A stretch of DNA of 64,000 bases from Aporrectodea caliginosa (Eukaryota > Annelida > Clitellata > Crassiclitellata > Lumbricidae). Positions 11,963 through 24,015 of the stretch are shown here, piece after piece. Numbering within the stretch: position 1 is the stretch's first letter; every line of letters starts with the position of its first letter. Under the pieces are notes generated by a model. It saw only the letters and a list, made by a program, of their open reading frames with translations. It had not been told where the DNA came from and did not search any database. The stretch is from positions 306,001 to 370,000 of the forward strand of contig JACEVL010000409.1 in assembly GCA_020284085.1 (NCBI GenBank), read 5' to 3'. The position numbers were made by a program, and so were the translations under genes.

Positions 11963-11984
11963 CAACAAATTTATTTCTTATTTT

Positions 11985-12180
11985 AGGCCTATTATATATT
12001 TTGAAGTGTTTTACACGAGACCTAAAAAGAAGAAGAAGAGTGCCTAAGAATAAGTCAACTGATAGAGGCAGCCATAGGTATGAAGTGTTTTTGTGAATTC
12101 ATTTTGCTTAGGCATTTCATAAGAAACCGGGTGGCTAGTCATCTCCCTCGCCTCCTGAGCTTCCCATCGACAGTTCACTG
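11985..12180 (+). mobile_element. Dispersed repeat (copy 1)
   Basis: Shares ACGAGACCTAAAAAGAAG, GCAGCCATAGGTATGAAG, GTGAATTCATTTTGCTTA and CTCCCTCGCCTCCTGA-CTTCCC with 39488-39650. The length and superfamily are unknown. Confidence 0.6.
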
Positions 12181-12740
12181 AGGAGCCTTAAACTGTCCCG
12201 AAAATTTTGTCCCGAAACATTTTCTACTACCACTGTGACAGTGGTCTGACAGTGTCTGCCGACATTTAAACACGCGACACATAATACCTCTTCTACTGGA
12301 AGAAGTATAACCTCTATGTACATGTGCTTAATAAACAAGTTAATTTAAGAGTCAATGTCAATGTTCATAACTACCTAAATGAAGACGCACAAATTATTTT
12401 AGAGTACATTCGCCAGGTGGCAATAAATCAGAACATTAGCATTTCCACAGAATTCAGATGAAGAATCTTTGTCTGCGTTCAGCAGGTGGCGATAGTAGGC
12501 CTACATTCGCAACTAGTCAAGAACAATGGTGACCCGTCAAAAGAGCGATCGACAAACGAGCGCCGACTTCAGAGCGCCGATACATTAGAGCTAACGACAA
12601 TTAAATTACTTACATGAAATGCATAGAGAAAGATTCTGATAAAGGTAATTTATAATACCTCTAGTGATGTCTATTAATCCAATGGATACCACATACACGC
12701 GTTTTAAATCAATCACATAATTTACCAACCTAAAGGACGT
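12181..12740. other. Non-coding spacer
   Basis: No gene or defined element recognised. It contains one TAGGCCTA at 12496. Confidence 0.5.
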
Positions 12741-12744
12741 ATTT

Positions 12745-12960
12745 TGTATTCATAGAAGTTGGATTGAAAGATCCTGCTAAAGCTAACTTATCAATCCAAC
12801 GTCGATTTACGCAAAGATTTATTTTCATCAATCCAACTTCCATTTATGCAAAGAATTATTTTCATCAATTCAACTTCTATTTATGCAAAGAATTATTTTC
12901 ATCAATCCAACTCCTATTTAAGCAAAGAATTAGTTACATCAAACTTGATGAAACTTGGAC
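12745..12960. repeat. 48-bp minisatellite (CATCAATCCAACTTC unit)
   Basis: Four to five imperfect units, each with CATCAATCCAACT, ATTTATGCAAAGAATTATTT or close variants. In reverse complement the unit is GAAGTTGGATTGATGAAAAT, which is also the internal repeat of the TIR element at 56272-56761. Confidence 0.8.
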
Positions 12961-13852
12961 TACCATTCCACAAAAACAATAATGCAGTTAACCAGATAAA
13001 AACATACAAGATAATTATTATGAACAATTATTTGCAGGCCTTCAATGGGACTTGATTGCGTGGATAAACTAATGTAAGGCTGCCTATTTGATAAAATGGT
13101 GCAAGACGTGCAACTTATATACTCCAGGAGTAAGTTGGGTAAGATGCCCCTTTGAATTAATATGTTTTCAAGATAAATATCTTCATGTGTAGGCTTGCTT
13201 GGCAAATTCAGTTTGGCCACGTGTAGTACTTTACTTTCCAATTATGTTGATGTATTCAATATAAATCTCTTTTAATTCAATTTCTTGTGGATAAAAAATT
13301 TCTTAGAGGGGCATCCTAGAACGCCTATAGCTGGAAGCACTCGGCTTTCAGTCGTGAGTGGAAAGCTGCAGGACAGAGTGCGGAAGAGAGGTGAAATTGA
13401 CAGACGAGAGAGGAGGAGGAAGAGGAGGAAGAGGAAGAGGAGGAGGAGGATCGAACTGGCGGAGATATTTTGGTATGATAGGTCTGCCAGCAGAACACAG
13501 TCGGAAAATACATCCGTGATGTTTCATTTTAATACAGTTTAAATTATAAGTAAACAGCAGCTGTTATTATTTGCCCATTATAAATCAGAAGAGTCACGAG
13601 GCAGAAACGTGTACTGGAACTCGTCATCGTCATCATCATGGTTAGGAAAACAGCACAATTTCTGCAATGCGATGATAAGTGGATGGCGTAAGTTCCGCTA
13701 TCATGGTTGACCATAAAAACGTCAATTGTTTTCTGCTGCATATCGGCCTAATAATGCTGATTATAATAGACATAATTATAATGTACAATGCCATGGAACA
13801 GACAGATCGCACTATAGGCGGGCTTCACTGAGATCCGGGCACAGCGAACGGC

Positions 13853-13887
<35 letters not shown>
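13853..13887. repeat. (TA)n microsatellite
   Basis: A run of TA dinucleotides; another short one lies at 14034-14060. The surrounding 12.96-14.27 kb holds no supported gene. Confidence 0.9.
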
Positions 13888-13889
<2 letters not shown>

Positions 13890-14274
13890 GAGAGTGTGTG
13901 TAGGTGTATTATATGTGAGTAGGCCTATTCAACAGCCGTGCAGACTGCAGCTTCAATTTTTGTCATGCGCACATCTGCATCGCGTATACTTATATATAGA
14001 CCTATATATACATATCTCTGCCGTGTATTGGCCTATATATATATATATATATATATATAATGCTCATAAATAATTGCATCTGTATATATATGTATATGCA
14101 TCCATTATGCGTCTAAATGTATTTATGTATGCATGTAAATATATGGACATATATGGTAATGTGTGTGTGTGCAGCGTGCTTGCGCTTATGCGCATTAGTG
14201 GCCAATAGTGGGTGTGGCCATCTTTGATTAAGTATACACATTTGAATAGTTGAATAGTGTTGGTTCTCAGAATT

Positions 14275-14620
14275 TCAAAGCCAGTTTATTAGCACTGCTC
14301 CCTCTGACCCTTTGGCAACCACACTAAGCCCTCCATCTGACTACCCTCTGGCTCGACGCATCGCTCGTCAATAAGCTGATGCCCTTCGCTTGGCTTTCGA
14401 ATGGCGCTTTAGAAGTTTGGAGTTAACGAGTACGATTACGATATCGGTCAATTATAGCTGAGGTTGATTCTGTTCTTCTAGCTTGTTCTAAGTTATAACT
14501 TTATGCTGATGACACCCAGACGTATTTGCACCACATGGATCCTTTGGATCTTGACTTGGAACCGATTTCACCCCGCCTATCAATTATGTTTTGCATAAGC
14601 GCCTGTGAATAAGCTGGTTC
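14275..14620 (+). mobile_element. Decayed non-LTR retrotransposon fragments
   Basis: 14275-14450 shares AATAAGCTGATGCCC, CTTGGCTTTCGAATGGCGC and TAGAAGTTTGGAGTTA with the dispersed repeat at 40770-40960. From about 14490 a short frame reads FYADDTQTYLH, the YADD active-site motif of a LINE reverse transcriptase, followed by DPLDLDLEP. The frame is not continuous. Confidence 0.6.
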
Positions 14621-14816
14621 CCGCGACTTTGTTTTTTGTGTGCAGTAGAAATTTCGAGATTATACGATTACGATGCCCTTACTGGAGTGGTCAAAATGCG
14701 GCGTTCTTTGGTGGCGCTTGGAACTTATAAATGCCTTCCAATCGTTTGCTTCTTGTAGCGCATCTAAAGCGCAGTTTACATGGTTGGGTAATATATGCAG
14801 AAGTTAAGGAAATAGA

Positions 14817-15418
14817 CATGGGCGTCCGCAGGAATTTTTTCTAGGGGGGCGTAAACTTTTAAATAGTTGTCACAGGAACTCAATAGGGCGTCGAAAGCAA
14901 CCGATCACTCCACCGTCGACGCTCGCACCCATCGGCGCTGGATATACCTCTCGATCCTCTAGTGCGGATCCCAACATGCGATAAGTTCATAGACATTAAC
15001 TGTAAAAAACTATTATGATTATTAAATTTTATATGACTGAAATCTGACCTTATTATTGAAATAACAATTGCAATCGTCTGGGACCCAGACTCTGGGTTCT
15101 TGACTCTTGTCCAAACTGATTTATCACTCTAGGCTAGGCCTATCTGTAAATTCGACTTTGTTGTCTGAAAGTGTTCATCTCCGCTCCTGTGATACTGCCC
15201 GACTGACTCACAAAGCGTAGTAGTAGAAGTTTCAGTTTAACGACCCGTGCGACAACAAAGATCAATAGACAATAGGTTCGCATTCCTCCTTCATCCAGGC
15301 TTGGGACTGGTTCCGAAGTTAGCGGGGTATGTTTAAAAGTCTGACAGAATGTGTGTTAGCTGGCATCTAAAGGAAGAAGCTGATTATTTAGTCAGAGACT
15401 GTCGCTCGAGCCAGTGTC

Positions 15419-15477
<59 letters not shown>

Positions 15478-15874
15478 ACGTCCTGTGGCTTCTGCCTACA
15501 CGATTTACTGGCCGGACCTGTTATCTCTCAGCAATCGGCAAAAAACAACAAAACATCCACTGGTAAATGGAATACGATACCAATTAGCCGACACGACTGA
15601 AAGCATTTCGCTATCTGTGAGTTGACAATATGACTTTACATATTGCCAAGAGAGAACTATATACTTCAAATTTTCAAAAAAGGTTAAGCAAAGATATATA
15701 CATGTAGGTCCAACTTGGGTTAATTTTAAATAATTACCTAAAGAATTTTGTGTTTTTGCGATAATGACGTTGAAAATCGTGTTGTAAATAGTCATAATAA
15801 CCAAATAATCAAATTTCTCTGCAAATATGCAAAATATCCAGAGGGCGCACATGCGCCCCCTTCGGACGCCCATG
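14817..15874. mobile_element. Non-autonomous DNA transposon with 8-bp target duplication
   Basis: The perfect inverted ends CATGGGCGTCCG ... CGGACGCCCATG enclose 1,058 bp. The 8-bp direct repeat GAAATAGA flanks it at 14809-14816 and 15875-15882. There is no transposase ORF. It contains a (TA)n tract at 15421-15474. The 8-bp duplication is compatible with hAT, although the CAT start is less usual. Confidence 0.85.
15421..15474. repeat. (TA)n microsatellite
   Basis: About 27 TA units inside the DNA transposon. Confidence 0.95.
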
Positions 15875-16227
15875 GAAATAGATTCTTTAGCCATATACAC
15901 ACAATTTCTCACTTTGCCACCTCTGCATCTGTGCGTAATCGTCCTTGACTTTCATTGATTTGCCTTTTCTGAACCTGTTACTAAGTTTCAATGGGGAAAT
16001 GCAAACAATTTGTGGATCTTGTTATTCTAATTTCGCCCCCAAAGGATGCCAAGATAGATACCTAATTAGCATGCAGCTCCATGTCTGAATGCATGTATAC
16101 GCTCGTGTGCACGTATCATGCATGTATGTATATGTGTACATGTATGTATGCATGTATCCGGTATGCGTATGTGGGTGACTGAAGGTTTTATAGAATTCCA
16201 TTAACCTCAGTGCTATGTATCATAATT

Positions 16228-16321
16228 ATTATGTTCTACTTGCCAAGTCTTTTAATGTTTAGTGACTGGTTTACCGAGGCCTATGCGCATTCACTGATTT
16301 CACGAAGTCCAGAGTAATCGG
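16228..16321 (+). other. Putative 5' UTR exon of paralogue B
   Basis: Conserved with 6317-6409 and ending in the donor CGG|GTAAGTTTTT. The likely acceptor is GTGTTTTAG just before 17150, about 36 bases ahead of the ATG at 17185. Confidence 0.5.
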
Positions 16322-17184
16322 GTAAGTTTTTCAAATGAATGAATATTGAAGAGATTGGGAAAAAGTAGACAGTTAGCTTGTGAAAGGTATTTGGTGATGA
16401 AGGATTAATCCTCTATATATATGAACACGTCTAAACAATCTCTTCGCAAAACGGTGGCGCAACCCATACAAACTATATATATAGTCGGATTGTATGAGGT
16501 ATAGGAAATTAGGAATGTAGTCATTTATTAGCTAGCTGTAGCTATTAGTTACTTTAGTAATTCATTGACTAGGCAATAACCTACCGATATTGATTGTCTG
16601 ATTGATTGATCGATCGATTGGTTAATTCATTATATTTTTTAGTTTGTTAGTTTATTCATTGAGTGGCGTGTTCTGAAATCCAGATCCTCTGAGACCAAGA
16701 TAATTATTCTTCGGATTCCTATAAGATCGCCAGGAGTGTTTTTGGTGCACCCTGTACGTATACTGCGATCGGTGACTCTTTACGTTCTTGTGTCGATGGA
16801 TATGAGTGTAGTATACAATCGAGAGCATTATCAAGACTGATTTGTTATTTCTCTATATATGTATAGGCATTTCTCATAAGAAAATACCACCAGCATGCAT
16901 GTAGCCGAAATGCGCTTAATTTCATATCGAATGCTTGAGAATGCATTGGCATCCCGGAAACTCTGTAGTCTTGAGAGGTTCCGAGCCTCAGGAGCTCTCT
17001 GTCGCAGATCCCTCAAGTTAAATCAAGGTACTGGACCCGGAAAAAGTGTTTATTCATATATTCATTCGTTCGTTCGCACGTTCATCCTTTCATTTGTTCG
17101 ATCGTTCATTCATTCATGCACTCATTCGTGTGGCCGATGTGTTTTAGGCGTGCTGTTTTGTATAGTGAGTGAAAAGATTACACA

Positions 17185-19344
17185 ATGAGAGTCGCTGCTG
17201 CTCTGATCTTCGGCTTCGTGATGACGGCGGTCGTGAACGGTGCCGTTTTCTTCGTTCTCCCAAAAGGCAAAGTTGTCGATGGTAAATTAAGAATCTACAG
17301 ACAACAGCATAATTATAATATAATAATCGTTTGATCTAAAAATGACTTTAATAACGCTGTAATAATGGGTGTGTTTAGGTGTTGTTTTACGGGTTCGAAG
17401 CCCCCCCCCCAAACAAATGCATTACTGTTGTTAAAAACAAAAATGTAGAAAAATGCGACAATTTCCAATGGAAACCTCCGAAAACTTGAAACCCCCTCCG
17501 AAACGGAAGTGCGGGACCATCAGGTCTCCACGGGGCTCTGAACGCAACGACCTCGACTAAATGGCTGGGAATAGGAATACAGAGTTCTCTGATCTAGTCA
17601 GGTGCTGCACCGACTGTCGAAGTAGAATTTTAAAGGTTATCCTATCCTCGACTGCATGGAACCCAATGCAGCGTTTCTCGCATATAGCTCGAAACATGCG
17701 AGAATGTTGTCACTCTTCTTTTACGCCTCGTTATGTTAATAATCATGTTTATGCACGTGATATTATAATTCTTGCAAGAGATCTAGGATGTTTGTGAGGC
17801 TGGCGTTTGTTAGGAAAACTGCCCTGCAGGGTTCTGCATGGCTTCTGTCTACAAGCGTTAATAGTATAGATGCTGCAGCTCTTTACGAGCGTATACACCT
17901 TATCTAGTCTAACATATGTAATCTTATGACTTCTTTGGCGACATTTTATCAATATTTACAAGGCATCAATCAATTGACGCTAAAAGTGAAATAACTAAAG
18001 AAATCACAATCCGTTTGTTAAGCCTGATAGAATTCAAGTAGGCCTATATAGCTCAGGGAAACCATATATCGGCAGGATATTCAGGGTTGAGCAGACGAGT
18101 TAAATCTGGCCTTGAAGGATATTAAGGAACTGACAAGACTCAAACTCAAACTTTCAAAGAACTTGGCAGCAAGTTTCAACAGTTCGGATCAGCCATTTAC
18201 AACGAAATAGGTTGAAGCTATTAATTATATGGGTCTAATATTGAGCTCTTGAGCTCCATCTCCTACCTAGGAACTCTTCACCTGCATTTTATACCTCTCT
18301 GAAAACTATTCTTTTCAGCCGTGGTTGGGCCGGGAGCGCCTCTGAGTAGATATCTTGAAGGGGCGCTATATCAAGTTTCATTGATTGATTGATTGATTTA
18401 TTGAATATTAGACAACGAAGTAATTAGATGAATTGAATCCGTTTCCTGTGTTGAAGGTCGAGTGGTGATCCAGTGTTCGATCGAGTGGAAGAGAGGACAC
18501 ACGCAGACGATCGACATAGGCCAGACCCTCTTCCTGCCCACAGCCCGCAACAAGGACTGCTTCGAATGTGGGCCATGCAGTGAATCAGGGATGGAGTGCA
18601 GGCAGCTGTTCAGGTCAGGTCAAGTGGACGGACGAGAGGACGAAAGGAACGAAGGAACGGATGGATGGAATGAAGGAAGGAAGGAAGGACGAATGGAAGG
18701 ACCGGAGGAAGGAAAGAAGGAAGGGTGGAAAGGACTGAAGGAAGGAAGGCGGACGGACGGATGGAAGGATGGACTGAAGGAAGGCAGGAAGAAGAGATGG
18801 ACGGATAGACTGAAGGAAGGACGAATTGTAAGAAGGTAGAGAGGAATGATGGACGGAGGGAAAGAATGAAGGACGGAAGGAAGGATTGACTGATGGAATT
18901 CGTATTTACGAACGAATTAAAATTAACTATAGCCAAATAAACTATTCATACGAGCGTTCCATAGTCCAATGAATCTGGCGTTCAATCACTCAGACGCTAA
19001 TCATTCTAATTAGTAAGTAGTTTAGATTAGACAATTTAACAGACAGACAGAGACAGGCATTCCAAGTCAGTCAGCCAGTCAGTCAGTCAGTCAGTCAGTC
19101 AATCAGTCAAGCAGTCAAACAGTCAGCCAGTCAATCAGTCAGTCATCAGTCAGTCAGTCAGTCAGTCAGTCAATCAGTCAGTCAGTCAGTCAATCAATCA
19201 GTCAGTCAGTCAGTCAGTCAGTCAGACAATAAGTCAGTCACTCAATCGTTTTATTTTCAAATGGTCATAATAGTATATCAAAATTAAAAAAGGGTAAAAC
19301 TTAATTACTTTAGAACCTGTCCGTCCAATGACGTCGTCGCCTGA
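17185..19344 (+). CDS. Small secreted six-cysteine protein, paralogue B (SVWC-like)
   Basis: Coding exons 17185-17281, 18457-18613 and 19314-19344 are identical in length and phase to paralogue A and give 94 residues. The signal peptide is MRVAAALIFGFVMTAVVNGA. The mature part contains VIQC, IEW, QTIDIGQTLFL, DCFECGPC, GMEC and LFR, and ends TCPSNDVVA. All six cysteines of paralogue A are conserved; most changes fall in the linker, in the loop after the tryptophan, and at the C-terminus. The similarity to a reduced von Willebrand C fold (CxxCxxC ... CP) is an inference. The upstream UTR exon, the intronic GGAA and GTCA tracts and the 3' UTR are also shared with A, so the whole gene was duplicated. 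It lacks the hAT insertion present in A. Function unknown; it is probably extracellular. Confidence 0.8.
18315..18405 (+). mobile_element. LINE 3' tail in intron 1 of paralogue B
   Basis: GGGAGCGCCTCTGAGTAG, then GAAGGGGCGCTATATCAA and a (TGAT)n tail. Same family as 4040-4130 and 2826-2880. Confidence 0.65.
18620..18895 (+). repeat. Purine-rich GGAA/GGAC minisatellite in intron 2 of paralogue B
   Basis: Positional counterpart of 8990-9370. Confidence 0.85.
19037..19250. repeat. (GTCA)n / (CAGA)n microsatellite
   Basis: Imperfect GTCA units (GTCAGTCAATCA variants) in intron 2 of paralogue B, the counterpart of the shorter (GACT)n in A. Confidence 0.9.
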
Positions 19345-19559
19345 TGTCTGGTCCGCAAAATACAAACTCCTCGGTATCTTCTCAGCCATCGAGAATGAAC
19401 CTTACTTCGGAAGGACTGTGGAGAGGAGATATTGCATGCTTCTTAGCACTTAGACGCAACTGCTACTAAAATTAATATTAGATGTCAGCTTATATTAACT
19501 TAATAATAATACATGAGACGAACAGTTCAATTGAAAACCTATCGCCTACAAAGCATGCA

Positions 19560-20880
19560 CGTAACAATCTTTTTTAACTTAGGGTCCGATCGAATAGCAT
19601 AAAAGTAAAAGAACACATTTACTTTATTTATCTTTGCTGTTAAGTGAACTACAATGGAGCCTGCATGTTGAAATGAGAACCGTGTAACAATCGTTCTCAA
19701 TATCCTTCTGGTTATTCAGGTTGTGTGAACTGCAGTATTTGTGACCTGTCTAATGACCTGTAGATTAGGACTGCGATTACAGTTCGAAGAGACCACCTTG
19801 TGAGAGAACTCGTTGTTACGGATTGATGACAAAAGACCAATCTTGAGAGACAGGATTAGATTGAATTTAATTGGACTGGATTTTAACTTGATTATAGTAG
19901 ATTGCAAGAGATTTTATGTCAGATTTTATACTAGATTTTAATTTTTTTATTTCAGATTATATTGGACTGCATTGAATTTTATTGGGTGAGATCACATTAC
20001 ACTGGATCGATATGAAAGAGTCTAACAGTTAGATACCATTTCTTCGCTCCCCAGCTACATTACAATACATTTTCCTTAACATCTCTTTGTAATGTTGCGA
20101 CACATGCATATAGCCTACCCTTGAGAGGGACCAACCATGCTAAAGAATAAAGAGGAAGAATGGAAAGCAGGTTTAGAGGATCTGATTGACATTGCAGTGC
20201 ACATGCATAAACCATGCGATTGACCAGCATTGAGGAGGATCGACAGTTTCTTTGAGTATAACAGCTGAGGAGGTAAGACGTGCAGAGACCGGGAACTGCC
20301 TTGAACCTATGCATTTTACCGACTTATGCACATAAGAGAAGTTCATGTGTACGGTGCAAAATTGGCTAAATGTATTGGTATTTAATAACAGAGATGCAGC
20401 CTACATTCTATAAAGCCATTTAGCTATAGTAAATCTAAGTGGAATGTCAACCAGTAACAATATTACGTCACTTGCTGATACGGAACACGGTTCAGCTGAG
20501 AGAGACTGCTTCACCGCCGGAGTCGTTTGCTGTCTACTGACGAACTGCCTATAGAGGCGACCTGAATGTTCTATAGGCTGCCTATGCATTTAAGCGGCGT
20601 TGATATACACAGAGCAATGCATAACGAGCCTGTAGTCGGTTATGTACATAACCGAATTATGCACATATGCCATATGCACATACCCGGAGTTCACAAAGTT
20701 TGGAAAGCATTGTTCTAGGATGTGATGACGATAAACGAATCACAACAGATTCGTGTCCATTTATTTTATAAAACACAATAAACGAATTATGCACATATCC
20801 TTTATGCACTTAAGTGGCGTCAACTGTAGTGTTGATAGGACTTTGGCAAAGAAACAGAGAAAGAGAGACGGAGGGAGATA
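19560..20880. other. Non-coding spacer with short local repeats
   Basis: No gene recognised. The words TTATGCACATA and TTAAG(C/T)GGCGT recur at about 20320, 20590, 20655 and 20790. Confidence 0.5.
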
Positions 20881-20883
20881 GAG

Positions 20884-20919
20884 GGAGACAGAGAGACACA
20901 CAGAAAGACAGACAGAGAC

Positions 20920-20993
<74 letters not shown>

Positions 20994-21065
20994 TCTCTGT
21001 GTCTCTCTCTCTCTGTTCATCTCTCTCTCTCTCTCTGTCTCTGTCTCTCTCTGTCTCTGTCTCTG

Positions 21066-21150
<85 letters not shown>
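20884..21150. repeat. (GA)n then (CT)n microsatellite, mirror arrangement
   Basis: About 110 bases of GA/GACA units are followed directly by about 150 bases of CT/CTGT units. The two halves are therefore reverse complements and could form a long hairpin. Confidence 0.9.
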
Positions 21151-21151
<1 letters not shown>

Positions 21152-21189
21152 AGGAAAAATTTGTGTCCAATCAGGACCAACCTAACATA

Positions 21190-21410
21190 TACGAATACAC
21201 GCATGCATACATAACTTACACACCTACATGCGTAGGTACATACATACACACATGCATAGATATACAAATACGTAAATACATGCACAAAAATATAAATACA
21301 TACACACATAAACACAACTGATATACATACATATACATGCAAACATATGTAGATGCATAGATACATACACACATACATGCATGCATACGTATGCATTCAT
21401 CCCGATTGTT
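21190..21410. repeat. ATAC/ACAT-rich degenerate repeat
   Basis: Degenerate ATACATAC and CATGCATA units; a similar tract runs from 21555 to 21840. Frames here are artefacts. Confidence 0.85.
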
Positions 21411-21459
21411 TCCCTCAAACGTTAATAAGATAATCATGTGATCTGTCTGTTTTCTGTTT

Positions 21460-21556
21460 TAAATTTCCAAACTCTTGATCGGTGATTATGATTATTCTGG
21501 ATCACTACTTGTAAACTATTCTCCGGAAACAATAAAAGGATTGATTGATTGATTGA
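21460..21556 (+). mobile_element. Probable LINE 3' tail
   Basis: A short AT-rich unit ends in AATAAAAGGATTGATTGATT, the (ATTG)n type of tail seen at other LINE ends here. Confidence 0.35.
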
Positions 21557-22127
21557 TACACACATACACACACATAAATACATACGCACACACACACAGG
21601 CACATACACATATACACACACCTACATGCATACATACATGCATGCATGCATACAAGCATACATACATTCATAAACACATATACATGTACATACATAAATA
21701 CATACGTGCATGCACACTGAAATACATACATGCACACATGCATACATACATACATGCGTGCATGCTCATTTATGTACATATATTATGCTTGCATATATAC
21801 ATACATGCGTGTATATGTGCATACATACATGCATTTATATGCCATCCTACCCCACTGTACCAGCTCTACAACATAATTATAATGTAAGCACTATACAGGG
21901 CCTCAAACCCCATGCATGCCTCCTTCTCTGCAGTCTTTCTGGCAACCGGATACGGACCTTTACTTGGCTATCCCAGGAAGGCTCTCTGTAACCGTGAACC
22001 TAATATAGGCCTATAAGAGGTTCATGTGATAAGTTTGACGTGTCTCAGTCAACTGCTACATGCATGTATAACAGTCATTAACTCTAGCGAATTAGGCCAG
22101 ATTCCAGCCGGAGAACGATTGGTCGAA

Positions 22128-22401
22128 CCAAGGCCGTATTTAGGGGGGTGTTTTGGGTCTTTAAACACCCCCCGAAGTTAAATAGTGTATAATAAAAATA
22201 TTGCATTTACTAACATATATATATATCCTACGGTGTAAGAACTAAGAGCACTCATGTGAACTTAGATGTTGCAGCTCTACAGTGCTTTGAGAGCTCACAG
22301 CGCTCCTCCAAACCCCTTATAGACGGTTGACTTGGTTGCTTGTCTGCTTGTTCAAGAACGAGTAAACACCCCCCCAAACAAAATCCTGGCTACGGCCTTA
22401 A
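22128..22401. mobile_element. MITE-like TIR element
   Basis: The ends are inverted: AAGGCCGTATTTAGGGGGGT on the left and CCTGGCTACGGCCTT on the right, with GGGTGTTT/AACACCCCC next to them. Near-identical flanks ATTGGTCGAAC (left) and ATTGGGTCGAAC (right) suggest a target duplication of about 11 bp. A related 3' half lies at 38655-38780. Confidence 0.65.
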
Positions 22402-22439
22402 TTGGGTCGAACATAATCCGATTGCAAAACAGGCAGAGG

Positions 22440-22572
22440 CGAAAATCTATACATAACTTTGGGGGGGGACAGAGTACCTACGAGGGCCGGATTTTGGGGG
22501 GACAGCAGGGCTTAAGTCAAAACTTTGGGGGACTGTCCCCTCTGTCCCCCCCATGATTTACGCCACTGGGCG
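22440..22572. mobile_element. G-run repeat ending in TTTACGCCACTGG
   Basis: Shares CAAAACTTTGGGGG, GTCCCC and CCCATGATTTACGCCACTG with the reverse complement of 25935-26030. Another piece of this family (CCCCCAAAGTTTTGACT) sits inside the paralogue D exon. Confidence 0.6.
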
Positions 22573-22839
22573 TAGTTGACCTTAATGTTCAAATGAGGAA
22601 TGGACATAGTCATTGAACACAAGCATAGAGGACTCTAGGTATGAAGTTTTTATTGTCTTTGAGGGGCAGCTCAAACGGGTGCCGTCTGGGCCGAAGGTTG
22701 TAGCGTCTAATAACAGGAGATCCAGCCAGCATAGGCATGCAGGTGCACGTATATATATATTCACGATTCTTGTTTACATGTGAGGCGTAAGAACCACGAC
22801 GCTATACTTTGCACTGCAGTATGCTCAGAGAATGCGCAA

Positions 22840-23215
22840 TTATAGTCTAGTGGTTAGCGTGCCGAACTATCAACCGAGAGGTCTAAGATTCAAATCCCCA
22901 CCAGGTCACAAATTTGCTTCGAAATTTCTGCTTCACCTGCACCCTATAAAGTCAACTGGGCCACAAGTATACACTCACCGAACACTGTCAGTGGCCAGAT
23001 GAGACAGCGAGAGAGTAATGGCCAACCTCCCTTAATTAAATGACGAGGCTAAGTAACTGAAGTCGATTACACTTCACAGCCATTGCTGCCGCCTGCGGGG
23101 TTAGCTTAAGAGATTGCTCTTCGTCTTCTTACTCAGTCTGGATTGTGTATATCTAAAACGTCAGCGATTGCTGAGACAAGAATAAAGGTGCTACATAAAC
23201 TTGAAACACATACAC
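22840..23215 (+). mobile_element. tRNA-derived SINE
   Basis: The head has a good A box (TAGTCTAGTGG, from about 22848) and a B-box-like GATTCAAATCCC about 35 bases on. A body of about 280 bases follows and ends in CAAGAATAAAGGTGCTACAT. It is not a functional tRNA gene, since it lacks a clean acceptor stem. Confidence 0.7.
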
Positions 23216-23343
23216 AATACGTACACGTGCGTATACATACATGCACGTACCGGATACAGACATCTATAGTGATGGATCCAGACGGTTTATGAGGGGGCAT
23301 TTACATCGTGATAGTTTTAATACGTTCCAAAACGCCCAAACTT

Positions 23344-23409
23344 TTACAGACGCTATTCAGTTTATCGTTAAGTCTTGAGACTCAACGATAAACTGGATAG
23401 CGTCTGTAA
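23344..23409. repeat. 66-bp near-perfect palindrome
   Basis: Arms of 32 bases separated by 2 bases. The left arm starts TTACAGACGCTAT and the right arm is its reverse complement with two mismatches, both of which become G-U pairs in RNA. It would form a very stable hairpin or cruciform. Confidence 0.9.
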
Positions 23410-23662
23410 CAATTTATCCATTCAATGCTTTGCACTAAGCACAGATTGTCACCGGTAAGCCAATCATTAGTCTACTTACGTATTTATGCAGAAATTCAGC
23501 AGACCAGTAGACGACTCGCTTATGGGCACAAATACAAGTCGTAATTGTACTCGTATAAAATCGAAATTTACAAAACGCCAACCTGAAGCATATAGCGCAG
23601 AGCTCCGAGGCTTATAAACGCGCGCTGCGTCGATCACAGATCGACGTCAGTAGTGGAGGGAG

Positions 23663-23952
23663 TATGACTTTGAGAGCCAATCCGCCAGGAACGACTATGA
23701 CTTTGAGAGCCAATCCGCCAGGAACGACTATGACTTTGAGAGCCAATCCGCCAGGAACGACTATGACTTTATGACTTTGAGAGCCAATCCGCCAGGAACG
23801 ACTATATGACTTTGAGAGCCAATCCGCCAGGAACGACTATGACTTTGAGAGCCAATCCGCCAGGAACGACTATATGACTTTGAGAGCCAATCCGCCAGGA
23901 ACGACTATGACTTTGAGAGCCAATCCGCCAGGAACGACTATGACTTTAACAG
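23663..23952. repeat. 33-bp minisatellite, eight full copies
   Basis: The unit is TATGACTTTGAGAGCCAATC followed by CGCCAGGAACGAC. Some units carry an extra TA or TATGACTT. A degenerate unit (AACAGCCAATCCAGCC, then GCTAGAAACGAC) follows to about 24015. Confidence 0.95.
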
Positions 23953-24015
23953 CCAATCCAGCCCAAAGTACAGTTCAAAGGTCACAATGACGTCATCAGC
24001 TAGAAACGACTGTAT

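Noticed and set aside
22840..22920. Possible tRNA gene
   Set aside because: A and B boxes are present, but the acceptor stem does not close and a long SINE body follows, so it was called a SINE.
23663..23952. CRISPR-like array
   Set aside because: The units are directly tandem with no unique spacers and the genome is animal, so it is a minisatellite.
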